Part shown: one piece after another, positions 1 to 7,414 of the stretch | How positions within the stretch are numbered: the first letter of the stretch is position 1 | Layout of the letters: each line of letters opens with the position of its first letter | From: an uncultured Fusobacterium sp. | GTDB lineage: Bacteria; Fusobacteriota; Fusobacteriia; Fusobacteriales; Fusobacteriaceae | Assembly (NCBI GenBank): GCA_900542625.1 | Contig: UQOH01000033.1 | Location: forward strand, 1 to 22,846 | DNA length: 22,846 bases | Reading direction: 5' to 3' | Notes under the pieces: model-generated | Told to the model about the DNA's origin: nothing | The model's input: only the letters and a program-made list of their open reading frames with translations | Databases searched by the model: none | Translations under genes and position numbers: made by a program

Positions 1-2578
1 ACAGAAGTTTTACATCATTTTTATCTTTTAAAACTTTATAAAGTTCTATCATAACTTTTTTAATAATCTCTGCTGCAGTTCCCTGAATAATAGTATTTAC
101 TGCCATTCTTTCCCCTTGACTTTTTATATTTTTATTTCTTGAGTGTATTCCGTCAATATCTCTTCTTCTTTTGAAATATGTTTCAACATAGCCGTTTTCT
201 TCAGCTTTGTGTATAATTTCTTTTTCAAGTTCTTTTACTTTTGGATATTCATCAAAATATTTTGCAATATAATCTTCTGCATCTTTTCTTGTAATTTTTA
301 GCTCTTTGGCAAGTCCGAAAGCTGTTTTTCCATAAATGATACTAAAGTTTACAATTTTAGCAGCAATTCTTTCTTCTCTTGACACGTCACTATTTTCGTC
401 TAAGCCGAATATTTTTTTTGCAGTTAAATTATGAAGATCTTTTCCTTCTCTGTATGCTTTGATAAGGTTTTCATCCTGTGAAATCTCTGTAAGAACTCTA
501 AGCTCTATTTGAGAGTAGTCAATACCAAGAAGTTTGTATCCTTTTTTGGCAACAAATCCCTCTCTTATTCTCATTCCGTCATCTGTTTTTACAGGAATAT
601 TCTGCAGATTAGGGTCAGAAGAAGAAAGCCTTCCTGTTGCTGTTCCTGTCTGGTTAAAGCTTGTATGGATTCTGTTGTTTTCATCTACCGCTTTTGGAAG
701 AGCATCAATATATGTTGATTTCAATTTAGAAAGTTTTCTGTATTCAAGAATATATTTTGCAATCTCTTCTCCTCTTGCTTCAAGTTCTTCTAAAACTTCA
801 ACGTTTGTAGAAAGCCCTGTTTTTGTTTTTTTCACAGGAGCGATATTAAGATTTATAAATAAAACTTCAGCAAGCTGTTTTGGAGAGTTAAGATTAAAAC
901 TTCCTCCTGCTATTTCATATATTTTCTTTTCCAGAACTTCAAGTTTTTCTCCAACTTCTTTTCCAAATTCATGGAAATATACAGGATCTATCATTATCCC
1001 CTCTTCTTCCATGGAGTTAAGAACCTCAATAAGAGGCATCTCTATCTCTTTTAAAACAGGGATAAGATTTTTTTCTTCAAGCTGTTCCTGTAATGAATAA
1101 TGAAGTGTTTTTACAGCATCAGATCTCTGGCACAGATATTCACCATATTTCTGAATATCAGTTTCAGCAGGATTTTCTTTTCCAAAAATTTCTGCATATT
1201 TTTTAATCTCTTTTACACTTTCACTTAAAATCATTCCGTCAATATCTTCTCTTGTCTGGGCAGTGATAAGATGATATCCAAGCATTTCGTCAAATTCCAT
1301 TTTTTCAGCAGGAATTTTGTATAAATTTCTAAGAACATTTTTAAAATTATATGTTACAAACTTTTTATCAAGAGAGAATATTTTTTCAAGTTCCTTTTTG
1401 TCAAAGTTTGTGTAAACATCTCCCAGTTTTAGAGCATGAGAGAAAGGAACATAATAATCCCTTGCATCACTTGAGAAAGAAACACCAATGTTTTCAGTAT
1501 AGAAATATATTATCTCTTCTGATTTTAAATCTTCATACATCTGTTGAAATTTTTCTTTTGTATCAACAACCATTATTGTACTTTCTTTAATCTTTTTAGG
1601 TTTTTCAGGCTCTGCACTCATAGAAAATAATCCAAGCTGTCCCATGTTGTTTGAATCAGATGTATGTGTTTTTTCTTCAGGAGCATTTTCTTCTTCCTCT
1701 GTAAGCCCCATTCTTTTTATAAGAGCTTTAAATCCAAGTTCTTTAAAAAGAGCTAAAAGTTTTTTGTTATCTATTTCATATTTCAGATTTTCCTCTGTTG
1801 CTTCTAAAGGAATTTCTGTTTCTATTGTTGCAAGTTTTCTGCTTAAGAAAGCAATATCTTTATCTTCTTTTATGTTGTTTATAAGAGAAGGTCCTATTCC
1901 TGCTATCTCTTTTAATGAATCTACATTTTCATAAATTCCTTCAAGATTTCCATATTTTTCAAGCATAGGTATTGCTTTTTTAGGTCCTACTTTTCTTACT
2001 CCCGGAATTCCGTCACTGCTGTCGCCGATAAGTCCGAACAGATCAGGAATTGTTTCAGGATATACTCCCAAATGCTCTTTTACATCTTCACGGGTAGAAA
2101 GAATTTTAAATCCTCCGCCGTCTCCTTTTCCAAGAAGAGCAATATTTATATTTTCATCAAGGAGCTGTGTTAAATCTTTATCTCCTGTGATTATAATTAC
2201 TTCGTATCCTTCTTTTGAAAACCTTTTGCTGATTGTTCCCATAACATCATCAGCCTCATATCCTGCTATTTTAAATCTTTCTATTCCAAAACAGTCAAGA
2301 ACTTCTTCGATTCTTCCTATTTGAACAAGAAGATCTTCAGGTACAGCATCTCTGTTGCTTTTGTATTCTGAATATATTTCACTTCTTTTAAGTTCTCCTC
2401 TTCTAACGTCCTGAGCTGCACCAATAAAATCAGGAGAAAATTCGTTTATAATGCTTAAAAGAGTATTGGTAAATCCATATACTGCTCCAGTAGGTTCATT
2501 TTTTGTTCTAAAATTCATGTTGCCGTAAAAGGCTCTATACATAATTGCACTGACATCTAACAATACTATTCTTTTCAT
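1..2578 (-). CDS. polA: DNA polymerase I (partial, C-terminus beyond window edge)
   Basis: Fills gaps and removes RNA primers during replication and repair. The frame is open from the ATG at 2578 (CGGAGGA upstream at about 2584-2590) to the window edge, 859 codons. The N-terminal 5'-3' exonuclease domain (about 1-290) shows EADD, TGDKD and an IGDSSDGIPG helix-hairpin-helix signature. A 3'-5' exonuclease-like domain follows (about 340-510). The polymerase domain carries motif A DYSQIELR (D687) and the O-helix pattern R-x3-K-x3-F-x3-Y. Motif C (HDE) should lie just outside the window, with roughly 35-45 residues missing. In the proofreading domain the usual DxE is Y360-T-E362 and the second Asp aligns with N414; only E362 and D487 of the four metal ligands remain. 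Proofreading is therefore probably lost, as in several Gram-positive PolAs. Identification is firm; the loss of activity is inferred from a by-eye alignment. Confidence 0.97.
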   Translation of the reverse strand, partial: MKRIVLLDVSAIMYRAFYGNMNFRTKNEPTGAVYGFTNTLLSIINEFSPDFIGAAQDVRRGELKRSEIYSEYKSNRDAVPEDLLVQIGRIEEVLDCFGIERFKIAGYEADDVMGTISKRFSKEGYEVIIITGDKDLTQLLDENINIALLGKGDGGGFKILSTREDVKEHLGVYPETIPDLFGLIGDSSDGIPGVRKVGPKKAIPMLEKYGNLEGIYENVDSLKEIAGIGPSLINNIKEDKDIAFLSRKLATIETEIPLEATEENLKYEIDNKKLLALFKELGFKALIKRMGLTEEEENAPEEKTHTSDSNNMGQLGLFSMSAEPEKPKKIKESTIMVVDTKEKFQQMYEDLKSEEIIYFYTENIGVSFSSDARDYYVPFSHALKLGDVYTNFDKKELEKIFSLDKKFVTYNFKNVLRNLYKIPAEKMEFDEMLGYHLITAQTREDIDGMILSESVKEIKKYAEIFGKENPAETDIQKYGEYLCQRSDAVKTLHYSLQEQLEEKNLIPVLKEIEMPLIEVLNSMEEEGIMIDPVYFHEFGKEVGEKLEVLEKKIYEIAGGSFNLNSPKQLAEVLFINLNIAPVKKTKTGLSTNVEVLEELEARGEEIAKYILEYRKLSKLKSTYIDALPKAVDENNRIHTSFNQTGTATGRLSSSDPNLQNIPVKTDDGMRIREGFVAKKGYKLLGIDYSQIELRVLTEISQDENLIKAYREGKDLHNLTAKKIFGLDENSDVSREERIAAKIVNFSIIYGKTAFGLAKELKITRKDAEDYIAKYFDEYPKVKELEKEIIHKAEENGYVETYFKRRRDIDGIHSRNKNIKSQGERMAVNTIIQGTAAEIIKKVMIELYKVLKDKNDVKLL

Positions 2579-2609
2579 CTGCTTCCTCCGATTTATAATT
2601 TCCTTAATA

Positions 2610-2618
2610 ATTATATCA
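2610..2618 (-). promoter_or_regulatory. polA promoter (extended -10)
   Basis: Minus-strand TGATATAAT is a consensus extended -10 element, 32 bases upstream of the polA start. The best -35 at 17-bp spacing is poor (TTCAAT, 2633-2638), which fits a promoter that relies on the TGn extension. Confidence 0.6.
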
Positions 2619-2681
2619 TAAATACCAGTATTATTGAATAAAGAGTTCTAAGTAATCAGAACTTTGTGAAAAGATTTTTCG

Positions 2682-2710
2682 TTGTGTTTCTTTTATTTTT
2701 CTGTTATAAT
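2682..2710 (+). promoter_or_regulatory. ssb promoter
   Basis: TTGTGT (2682-2687), a 17-bp spacer and a perfect TATAAT (2705-2710). The leader is about 30 nt and ends in AGGAGG (2736-2741), 7 bases before the ssb ATG. It lies back to back with the polA promoter. Confidence 0.75.
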
Positions 2711-2748
2711 TATTACTAATCAATTATGAATTACTAGGAGGAAAATTT

Positions 2749-3171
2749 ATGAATTTAGTTGTTTTAACAGGAAGACTGACAAGAGATCCTGAACTAAAAT
2801 TCGGTCAAAGCGGAAAAGCATATTCAAGATTTTCTCTTGCTGTTGACAGACCTATGCAGAAAGGAGAGGCAGACTTTATCAACTGTGTTGCCTTTGGAAA
2901 AACTGCTGAGCTTATAGGAGAATATTTAAGAAAAGGAAGAAAAGTAGGAGTACAGGGAAGAATTCAAATGAACAGATATGAAGTTAACGGAGAAAAAAGA
3001 ACTTCTTATGATGTTTTAGTTGACTCTATTGAATTTCTTGAAAGCAAATCTGCTTCTGGTGATAACAGCTACAGTGGTGACAGCTATAACGAAGGATATT
3101 CAAGAGCTGCCGAGCCTGTAAAATCTGCTCCTGTTGGAAATAATTTTGAGGATGATGAGTTTCCGTTCTAG
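2749..3171 (+). CDS. ssb: single-stranded DNA-binding protein
   Basis: Coats single-stranded DNA in replication, recombination and repair and recruits partner proteins through its tail. The 140-residue protein has the usual SSB length and order. An N-terminal OB fold (about 1-105) opens with MNLVVLTGRLTRDPEL and contains the FINCVAFGKTAE and LRKGRKVGVQGRI strands. A low-complexity Ser/Gly/Asn linker (about 106-130) follows, and the acidic tip is DDEFPF, the site that docks repair proteins. The start has AGGAGG 7 bases upstream and its own strong promoter. It diverges from polA and is followed by guaA after 74 bases with no clear terminator, so some read-through into guaA is possible. Confidence 0.97.
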   Translation: MNLVVLTGRLTRDPELKFGQSGKAYSRFSLAVDRPMQKGEADFINCVAFGKTAELIGEYLRKGRKVGVQGRIQMNRYEVNGEKRTSYDVLVDSIEFLESKSASGDNSYSGDSYNEGYSRAAEPVKSAPVGNNFEDDEFPF

Positions 3172-3245
3172 TTATATTTCAGTGCGGTAAATAAAAAAAG
3201 CTTTGTGCTTGTTTTTTAAAATATTATAAATTTTTTGGAGGTATT

Positions 3246-4784
3246 ATGAAAAAGAACAGTATTCTTATACTTGATTTTGGTTCTCAATATAACCAATTGA
3301 TAGCAAGAAGAATCAGAGAAATGGGAGTATTTGCTGAAATAGTTCCATATTTCGAGCCAATTGAGGCCATTGCTGCAAGAGAGCCTAAAGGAATTATCCT
3401 TTCTGGAGGACCAGCTTCTGTTTATTTAGAAGATGCGTTCATGATAGACAAAAAAATATATGATCTAGGAATTCCGGTTCTTGCTGTATGTTACGGAATG
3501 CAGCTTACAACTCACCTTTTAGGAGGAAAAGTTGAATGTGCTGATAAACAAGAGTTCGGAAGAGCTCATCTTATCTTAGATGACGCTGCAAATCCTTTAT
3601 TCCAAGATATTCCTGATAATTCACAAGTATGGATGAGCCACCAAGACCATGTTACACAGCTTGCTCCTGGTTTCGTTCAAATAGCTCATACAGATTCTTG
3701 TATAGCTACTGCTTACAATGCTGAGAAAAATATTTACTGTGTTCAATTCCACCCAGAAGTTACTCACACTGAATATGGAAAAGAACTATACAGAAACTTC
3801 GTTTTCAACATTGCAAAATGTGAGAAAAACTGGAGCATGAGCAACTATATTGAAGATACAATTAAGAAAATAAAAGAAACTGTTGGAGATAAAAAAGTTC
3901 TTCTTGGACTTTCTGGAGGAGTTGACTCTTCTGTTGCTGCAACACTTATCCATAAAGCAATCGGAGATCAATTAATGTGTATCTTCGTTGATACAGGTCT
4001 TTTAAGAAAAGATGAGGCTAAAACAGTTATGCAGGTTTATGGAGAAAACTTCCATATGAATATAAAATGTGTTGATGCTGAGTCAAGATTCTTATTAAAG
4101 CTTGCTGGAGTATCAGATCCTGAATCTAAGAGAAAAATAATCGGTAAAGAATTTATCGAAGTATTTAATGAAGAAGCAGGAAAACTTACAGATGTTGATT
4201 TCTTAGCACAAGGAACTATCTATCCTGACGTTATCGAATCTCAATCTGTAAAAGGACCTTCTATGACTATAAAATCTCACCACAATGTTGGAGGACTTCC
4301 TGAAGATATGAAATTTACTCTTCTTGAACCTTTAAGAGAACTATTCAAAGATGAGGTTAGAGCTGTTGGAAGAGAGTTAGGAATTCCTGACCACATGATA
4401 GACAGACATCCATTCCCAGGTCCGGGACTTGGAATCAGAATTTTAGGAGAAGTTACTAAAGAAAAAGCTGATATTTTAAGAGAAGCAGACAATATCTTTA
4501 TTGAAGAGTTAAGAAATGCTGATCTTTACAATAAAGTAAGTCAGGCTTTCGTTGTTCTTCTTCCAGTAAAATCTGTAGGAGTTATGGGAGATGTAAGAAC
4601 TTATGAATATACAGCAGTATTAAGATCTGCTAATACAATAGATTTCATGACTGCAACTTGGTCAAGACTTCCATATGAATTCTTAGAAAAAGTTTCTAAC
4701 AGAATCATTAATGAAGTTAAAGGAATCAACAGATTAACTTATGACATATCTTCTAAGCCGCCAGCTACGATAGAGTGGGAATAA
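3246..4784 (+). CDS. guaA: GMP synthase (glutamine-hydrolysing)
   Basis: Converts XMP, ATP and glutamine to GMP, the last step of guanine nucleotide synthesis; cytoplasmic. The 512 residues match the family length. The N-terminal class I glutamine amidotransferase domain (about 1-190) carries nucleophile C82 in AVCYGMQ and the catalytic pair H169 and E171 in QFHPEV. The ATP-pyrophosphatase domain has the PP-loop SGGVDSS at 223-229. The C-terminal dimerisation domain ends in the family signature KPPATIEWE. GGAGG lies 4 bases before the ATG. Codons here include many C-ending forms (TTC, ATC), suggesting strong expression. No purine riboswitch is visible in the 74 bases upstream. The gene ends at a bidirectional hairpin shared with the convergent MATE gene. 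Confidence 0.98.
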   Translation: MKKNSILILDFGSQYNQLIARRIREMGVFAEIVPYFEPIEAIAAREPKGIILSGGPASVYLEDAFMIDKKIYDLGIPVLAVCYGMQLTTHLLGGKVECADKQEFGRAHLILDDAANPLFQDIPDNSQVWMSHQDHVTQLAPGFVQIAHTDSCIATAYNAEKNIYCVQFHPEVTHTEYGKELYRNFVFNIAKCEKNWSMSNYIEDTIKKIKETVGDKKVLLGLSGGVDSSVAATLIHKAIGDQLMCIFVDTGLLRKDEAKTVMQVYGENFHMNIKCVDAESRFLLKLAGVSDPESKRKIIGKEFIEVFNEEAGKLTDVDFLAQGTIYPDVIESQSVKGPSMTIKSHHNVGGLPEDMKFTLLEPLRELFKDEVRAVGRELGIPDHMIDRHPFPGPGLGIRILGEVTKEKADILREADNIFIEELRNADLYNKVSQAFVVLLPVKSVGVMGDVRTYEYTAVLRSANTIDFMTATWSRLPYEFLEKVSNRIINEVKGINRLTYDISSKPPATIEWE

Positions 4785-4812
4785 GAATTGAAAAAATCAT
4801 AAAATAAAAAGT

Positions 4813-4850
4813 AAAAAGCTGTTACAATTTTTTTAATGTAACAGCTTTTT
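4813..4850. terminator. bidirectional terminator between guaA and the MATE gene
   Basis: A perfect 14-bp stem, AAAAAGCTGTTACA (4813-4826) with TGTAACAGCTTTTT (4837-4850), and a 10-nt AT loop. The arms carry A and T tracts at both ends, so it can stop guaA transcripts on the plus strand and MATE transcripts on the minus strand. Confidence 0.85.
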
Positions 4851-4885
4851 AGCTTATATGGAAAAGCAGTAAATACTTTTATTTT

Positions 4886-6226
4886 TTAACTATGGAACTT
4901 CATAATAAGAGTTTTAAATTTTTTTCTGTAAAGATAAATAAGTATACATGATTCTATAAACCATTGCAGACCTGTTATTACCCAGAAATATGTAATAGGC
5001 ATTCTTTTTAAATAAATGAAATAGAACATAAGAGGTATTCTTATACACCAGTTGCAGAAAAAAGCAGCTTTAAACGGTGTCTTTGTATCTCCGCTTCCTT
5101 TTAAAGCTCCTGCAAGAACCATATCAACAGCCATTGGTATCTGTTGGAATGCTCCAATCATAAGGCACATGCTTCCAAGTCTGATTACTTCCACTTCCTC
5201 TTTTTTTATGAACATTGATATAAGTTCTTTTGAAAAGAATAAAAATATTATGCTGAAAAATCCCATCACAAGAGCTGAAACAAAAGCTGATGCATTGGCA
5301 TAATTTTTTGCCTGTCTGTAATTTCCCTCTCCTATACTATGTCCTACAAGAGCTGTACAAGCTATAGCAAATCCCCAGCCGGGCATAAAAGAGATGCTCT
5401 CTATTGTTATTGCAATCTGATTGGCAGAAAAAGCAACGCTTCCCAAAGTCATAACCATCATTATACCTAAAAGTCTTGAAATACTTGAGGCTGCCTCTTG
5501 AAGCCCAGAGGGAGCAGCAAGTTTTATAATATCATTTATCTCTTTTCTTCTTATTTTTTCTTTTAAACAAAGCTTAAAAGGAAGCTTATATATCTGGCTG
5601 AAAATAAATAGAAAATACATGACCTGAGCTCCGGCAGTTGCAGCAGCAGCTCCCTTTATTCCCCATTCAGGAAAACCGTATTTACCAAATATCAAAAGAT
5701 AGTCAAATGTCAGATTAATAATATTCATTATAACAGCACCATAAAGAGGTGTCTTTGTATCTTTACAGCCTCTGAAAATTCCGTTAAGCATATTGGCACA
5801 CATATAAAAGAACATACCGCTGCAGCATATTCTCATATACAAAACTGCTGTATCAAGAATTTCCTCTTGTGCACCTGCTTTGCTCAAAATAGTTTCTGCA
5901 AAAATAAAAAAGACTGATGTAACTGTAAGTGCTATCCCTATTCCAATTTTTATTCCCTGATTTGCATATTTTTTTGCCAGAGAGATATTTTTGTTTCCCA
6001 TACTTCTTGCTACAATAGAAGTAAGAGCGATGGAAAGCCCCATTCCCATTAAAATATTTATAAATGTGTACATAAGTTCTGAACTTAAGGCAACGGCAGA
6101 TACTCCAAGCTGTCCTCCATAACGTCCAACCATCATAGTGTCAAACACCCATATAAGCATATATAGTACCATCTCTCCTACTGCAGGCAGAGCTATTTTC
6201 AGAATCTCTCTTATATATTTCAGCAT
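4886..6226 (-). CDS. MATE-family multidrug/toxin efflux transporter
   Basis: A polytopic inner-membrane antiporter that exports cationic compounds using a Na+ or H+ gradient; the substrate cannot be told from sequence. The protein has 446 residues with about 12 hydrophobic segments in two similar halves. The N-terminal signature is ALPAVGEMVLYMLIWVFDTM followed by VGRYGG, and the second half repeats the pattern at LAAPSGLQEAASSISR. A longer reading from a GTG at 6235 is possible, but that codon overlaps the ribosome binding site AAGGAG (6235-6240). The ATG at 6226 sits 8 bases after it and is the better start. Transcribed alone, divergent from the metF leader and convergent with guaA. Family assignment is firm; subfamily (NorM versus DinF type) is not resolved. 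Confidence 0.93.
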   Translation of the reverse strand: MLKYIREILKIALPAVGEMVLYMLIWVFDTMMVGRYGGQLGVSAVALSSELMYTFINILMGMGLSIALTSIVARSMGNKNISLAKKYANQGIKIGIGIALTVTSVFFIFAETILSKAGAQEEILDTAVLYMRICCSGMFFYMCANMLNGIFRGCKDTKTPLYGAVIMNIINLTFDYLLIFGKYGFPEWGIKGAAAATAGAQVMYFLFIFSQIYKLPFKLCLKEKIRRKEINDIIKLAAPSGLQEAASSISRLLGIMMVMTLGSVAFSANQIAITIESISFMPGWGFAIACTALVGHSIGEGNYRQAKNYANASAFVSALVMGFFSIIFLFFSKELISMFIKKEEVEVIRLGSMCLMIGAFQQIPMAVDMVLAGALKGSGDTKTPFKAAFFCNWCIRIPLMFYFIYLKRMPITYFWVITGLQWFIESCILIYLYRKKFKTLIMKFHS

Positions 6227-6259
6227 TTTAATCACTCCTTTTTATAAATCCCTGTAATA

Positions 6260-6288
6260 ATTCTAACATGTTTTTTATTCACAGTCTA
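6260..6288 (-). promoter_or_regulatory. candidate MATE gene promoter
   Basis: On the minus strand, TAGACT (6283-6288), a 17-bp spacer and TAGAAT (6260-6265) preceded by TGT, an extended -10. It lies 34 bases upstream of the chosen ATG. No operator-like repeat was seen. Confidence 0.45.
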
Positions 6289-6317
6289 CATACCATTAAA
6301 ATTTCTTCACATATTTG

Positions 6318-6346
6318 TTGACATGAAAAATTATTTGTGTTAAAAT
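6318..6346 (+). promoter_or_regulatory. metF-metH promoter
   Basis: Perfect -35 TTGACA (6318-6323), exactly 17 bp, then TAAAAT (6341-6346) with an upstream TGT extension. The predicted transcript starts near 6353, directly before the S-box leader. This is one of the strongest promoters in the window, as expected for an operon controlled by transcript termination. Confidence 0.8.
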
Positions 6347-6360
6347 TCCTACAATAAAAT

Positions 6361-6503
6361 AATCCATGTAGAGAGATGGAGGGACAGGCCCTATGATATC
6401 TCAGCAACCTGCTTTATTAAAAAGCGTGGTGCTAATTCCTGATAGATGGTATATCTCTAAAAACAGACTTCTTTCATCTATTCAGGATGAAGGAAGTTTT
6501 TTT
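6361..6503 (+). promoter_or_regulatory. SAM-I (S-box) riboswitch leader of metF-metH
   Basis: Senses S-adenosylmethionine and ends transcription when it is plentiful. The conserved S-box core is visible: AGAG (6370-6373), GGAGGGACAGGCCCTATGA (6378-6396), CAGCAACC (6402-6409) and GTGGTGCTAATTCC (6426-6439). P2 pairs 6373-6377 with 6398-6402, and P3 pairs GCTTT (6411-6415) with AAAGC (6421-6425). The P1 closing helix and P4 are short or unusual: the best candidate is 6369-6374 with 6454-6459, which competes with the core. An antiterminator pairs CCTGATAGATG (6438-6448) with CATCTATTCAGG (6475-6486), 11 bp with one bulged T. It takes bases from both the aptamer and the terminator. Class is clear from the motifs and the genes controlled; the detailed fold is partly inferred. 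Confidence 0.9.
6466..6503 (+). terminator. riboswitch-controlled intrinsic terminator
   Basis: ACTTCTTTCATC (6467-6478) pairs with GATGAAGGAAGT (6486-6497) around a 7-nt loop, with one G-T wobble and one more possible pair outside. A run of seven T follows (6497-6503). Its 5' arm (6475-6478) and loop are captured by the antiterminator in the low-SAM state. Confidence 0.85.
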
Positions 6504-6532
6504 ATTATATTTTTATTTTTATGGGGGGAATT

Positions 6533-7414
6533 ATGAAAATTACTAATCTTTTTGCAGTGAAGAAACCAACTATATCATTTGAGGTTTTTCCACCGAACGA
6601 AATTTATACTCTTGATGAGGTGTTCTCTGTTATAGATGAACTTGCAGAACTTAAGCCTGATTTTATAAGTGTCACTTATGGAGCAGGAGGGGCTTCAAGG
6701 GGAAGAACTGTTGAAATAGCATCTAAAATTAAAAATGAAAATCATATAGAGGCTTTGGCTCACCTTACATGTATAGGTGCAGAAACTACAGAAATTGATA
6801 GTATATTAAAAGAATTGAAAAAATGCAATATTGAAAATATCCTTGCTTTGAGAGGAGATTATCCAAAAGATTGTTCTCAAATGAAAAAAGGAGATTTTTC
6901 TCATGCTTCAGATCTGATAAAATATCTGAAAGGAAGAGAGAATTTTTCTGTGGGAGGAGCTTTTTATCCTGAAGGACACCAAGATACAAATGATCTTTTA
7001 GACCTTTTTAATTTAACAACTAAAGTTGATTCAGGAACTGATTTTCTCATTTCTCAAATATTTTTTGACAATGAACAGTTTTATGAATTTAGAAACAAGC
7101 TTAAAAAATTAAATATAAATGTTCCTCTTATTGCAGGAATTATGCCTGTTACAAATGCAAAACAGATAAGAAAAATAACATCTTTATGCGGCTGCTCTAT
7201 TCCTGAGAAATTAAGAAAAATTCTTGATAAATATGAAGATAATCAAAAAGCTTTAAGAGAGGCTGGAATTGCATATGCAACAGAGCAGATTATTGATTTG
7301 ATGACATCTGATATTGACGGTATACACATTTATACTATGAACAAAGCAGAAACAGCTAAAATAATTATGAACAGCATAAAAAATATAAGAACCGTTTTTG
7401 AGGAGGCTATTTAA
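6533..7414 (+). CDS. metF: 5,10-methylenetetrahydrofolate reductase
   Basis: FAD-dependent reduction of 5,10-methylene-THF to 5-methyl-THF, the methyl donor for MetH; cytoplasmic. The 293-residue TIM-barrel protein shows the family marks ISFEVFPPNE (E17, equivalent to the catalytic Glu of E. coli MetF), SVTYGAGGASRG, NILALRGDYP (D109 near the flavin), and QIFFDNEQFYEF. An upstream in-frame ATG at 6521 exists, but the GGGGGG ribosome binding site (6523-6528) lies between it and the ATG at 6533, so 6533 is the start. First gene of a SAM-riboswitch operon; its stop overlaps the metH start by one base (TAATG), which implies translational coupling. Confidence 0.96.
   Translation: MKITNLFAVKKPTISFEVFPPNEIYTLDEVFSVIDELAELKPDFISVTYGAGGASRGRTVEIASKIKNENHIEALAHLTCIGAETTEIDSILKELKKCNIENILALRGDYPKDCSQMKKGDFSHASDLIKYLKGRENFSVGGAFYPEGHQDTNDLLDLFNLTTKVDSGTDFLISQIFFDNEQFYEFRNKLKKLNINVPLIAGIMPVTNAKQIRKITSLCGCSIPEKLRKILDKYEDNQKALREAGIAYATEQIIDLMTSDIDGIHIYTMNKAETAKIIMNSIKNIRTVFEEAI

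Noticed and set aside
509..1934. Open frames on the plus strand across the left 2 kb
   Set aside because: They lie opposite polA, which reads through uninterrupted to the window edge with all family motifs; the plus frames have no binding sites or recognisable domains.
3191..3216. Possible ssb terminator hairpin (AAGC/GCTT flanked by A and T runs)
   Set aside because: Only a 4-bp core stem with a mismatch before the A/T extension; too weak to call.
3203..3230. Possible guaA promoter TTGTGC-16-TATAAA
   Set aside because: The predicted transcript would start inside the guaA ribosome binding site, so it could not serve the gene well.
6227..6235. GTG start giving a three-residue longer MATE protein
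   Set aside because: The codon overlaps the ribosome binding site AAGGAG; the ATG at 6226 has ideal 8-base spacing.
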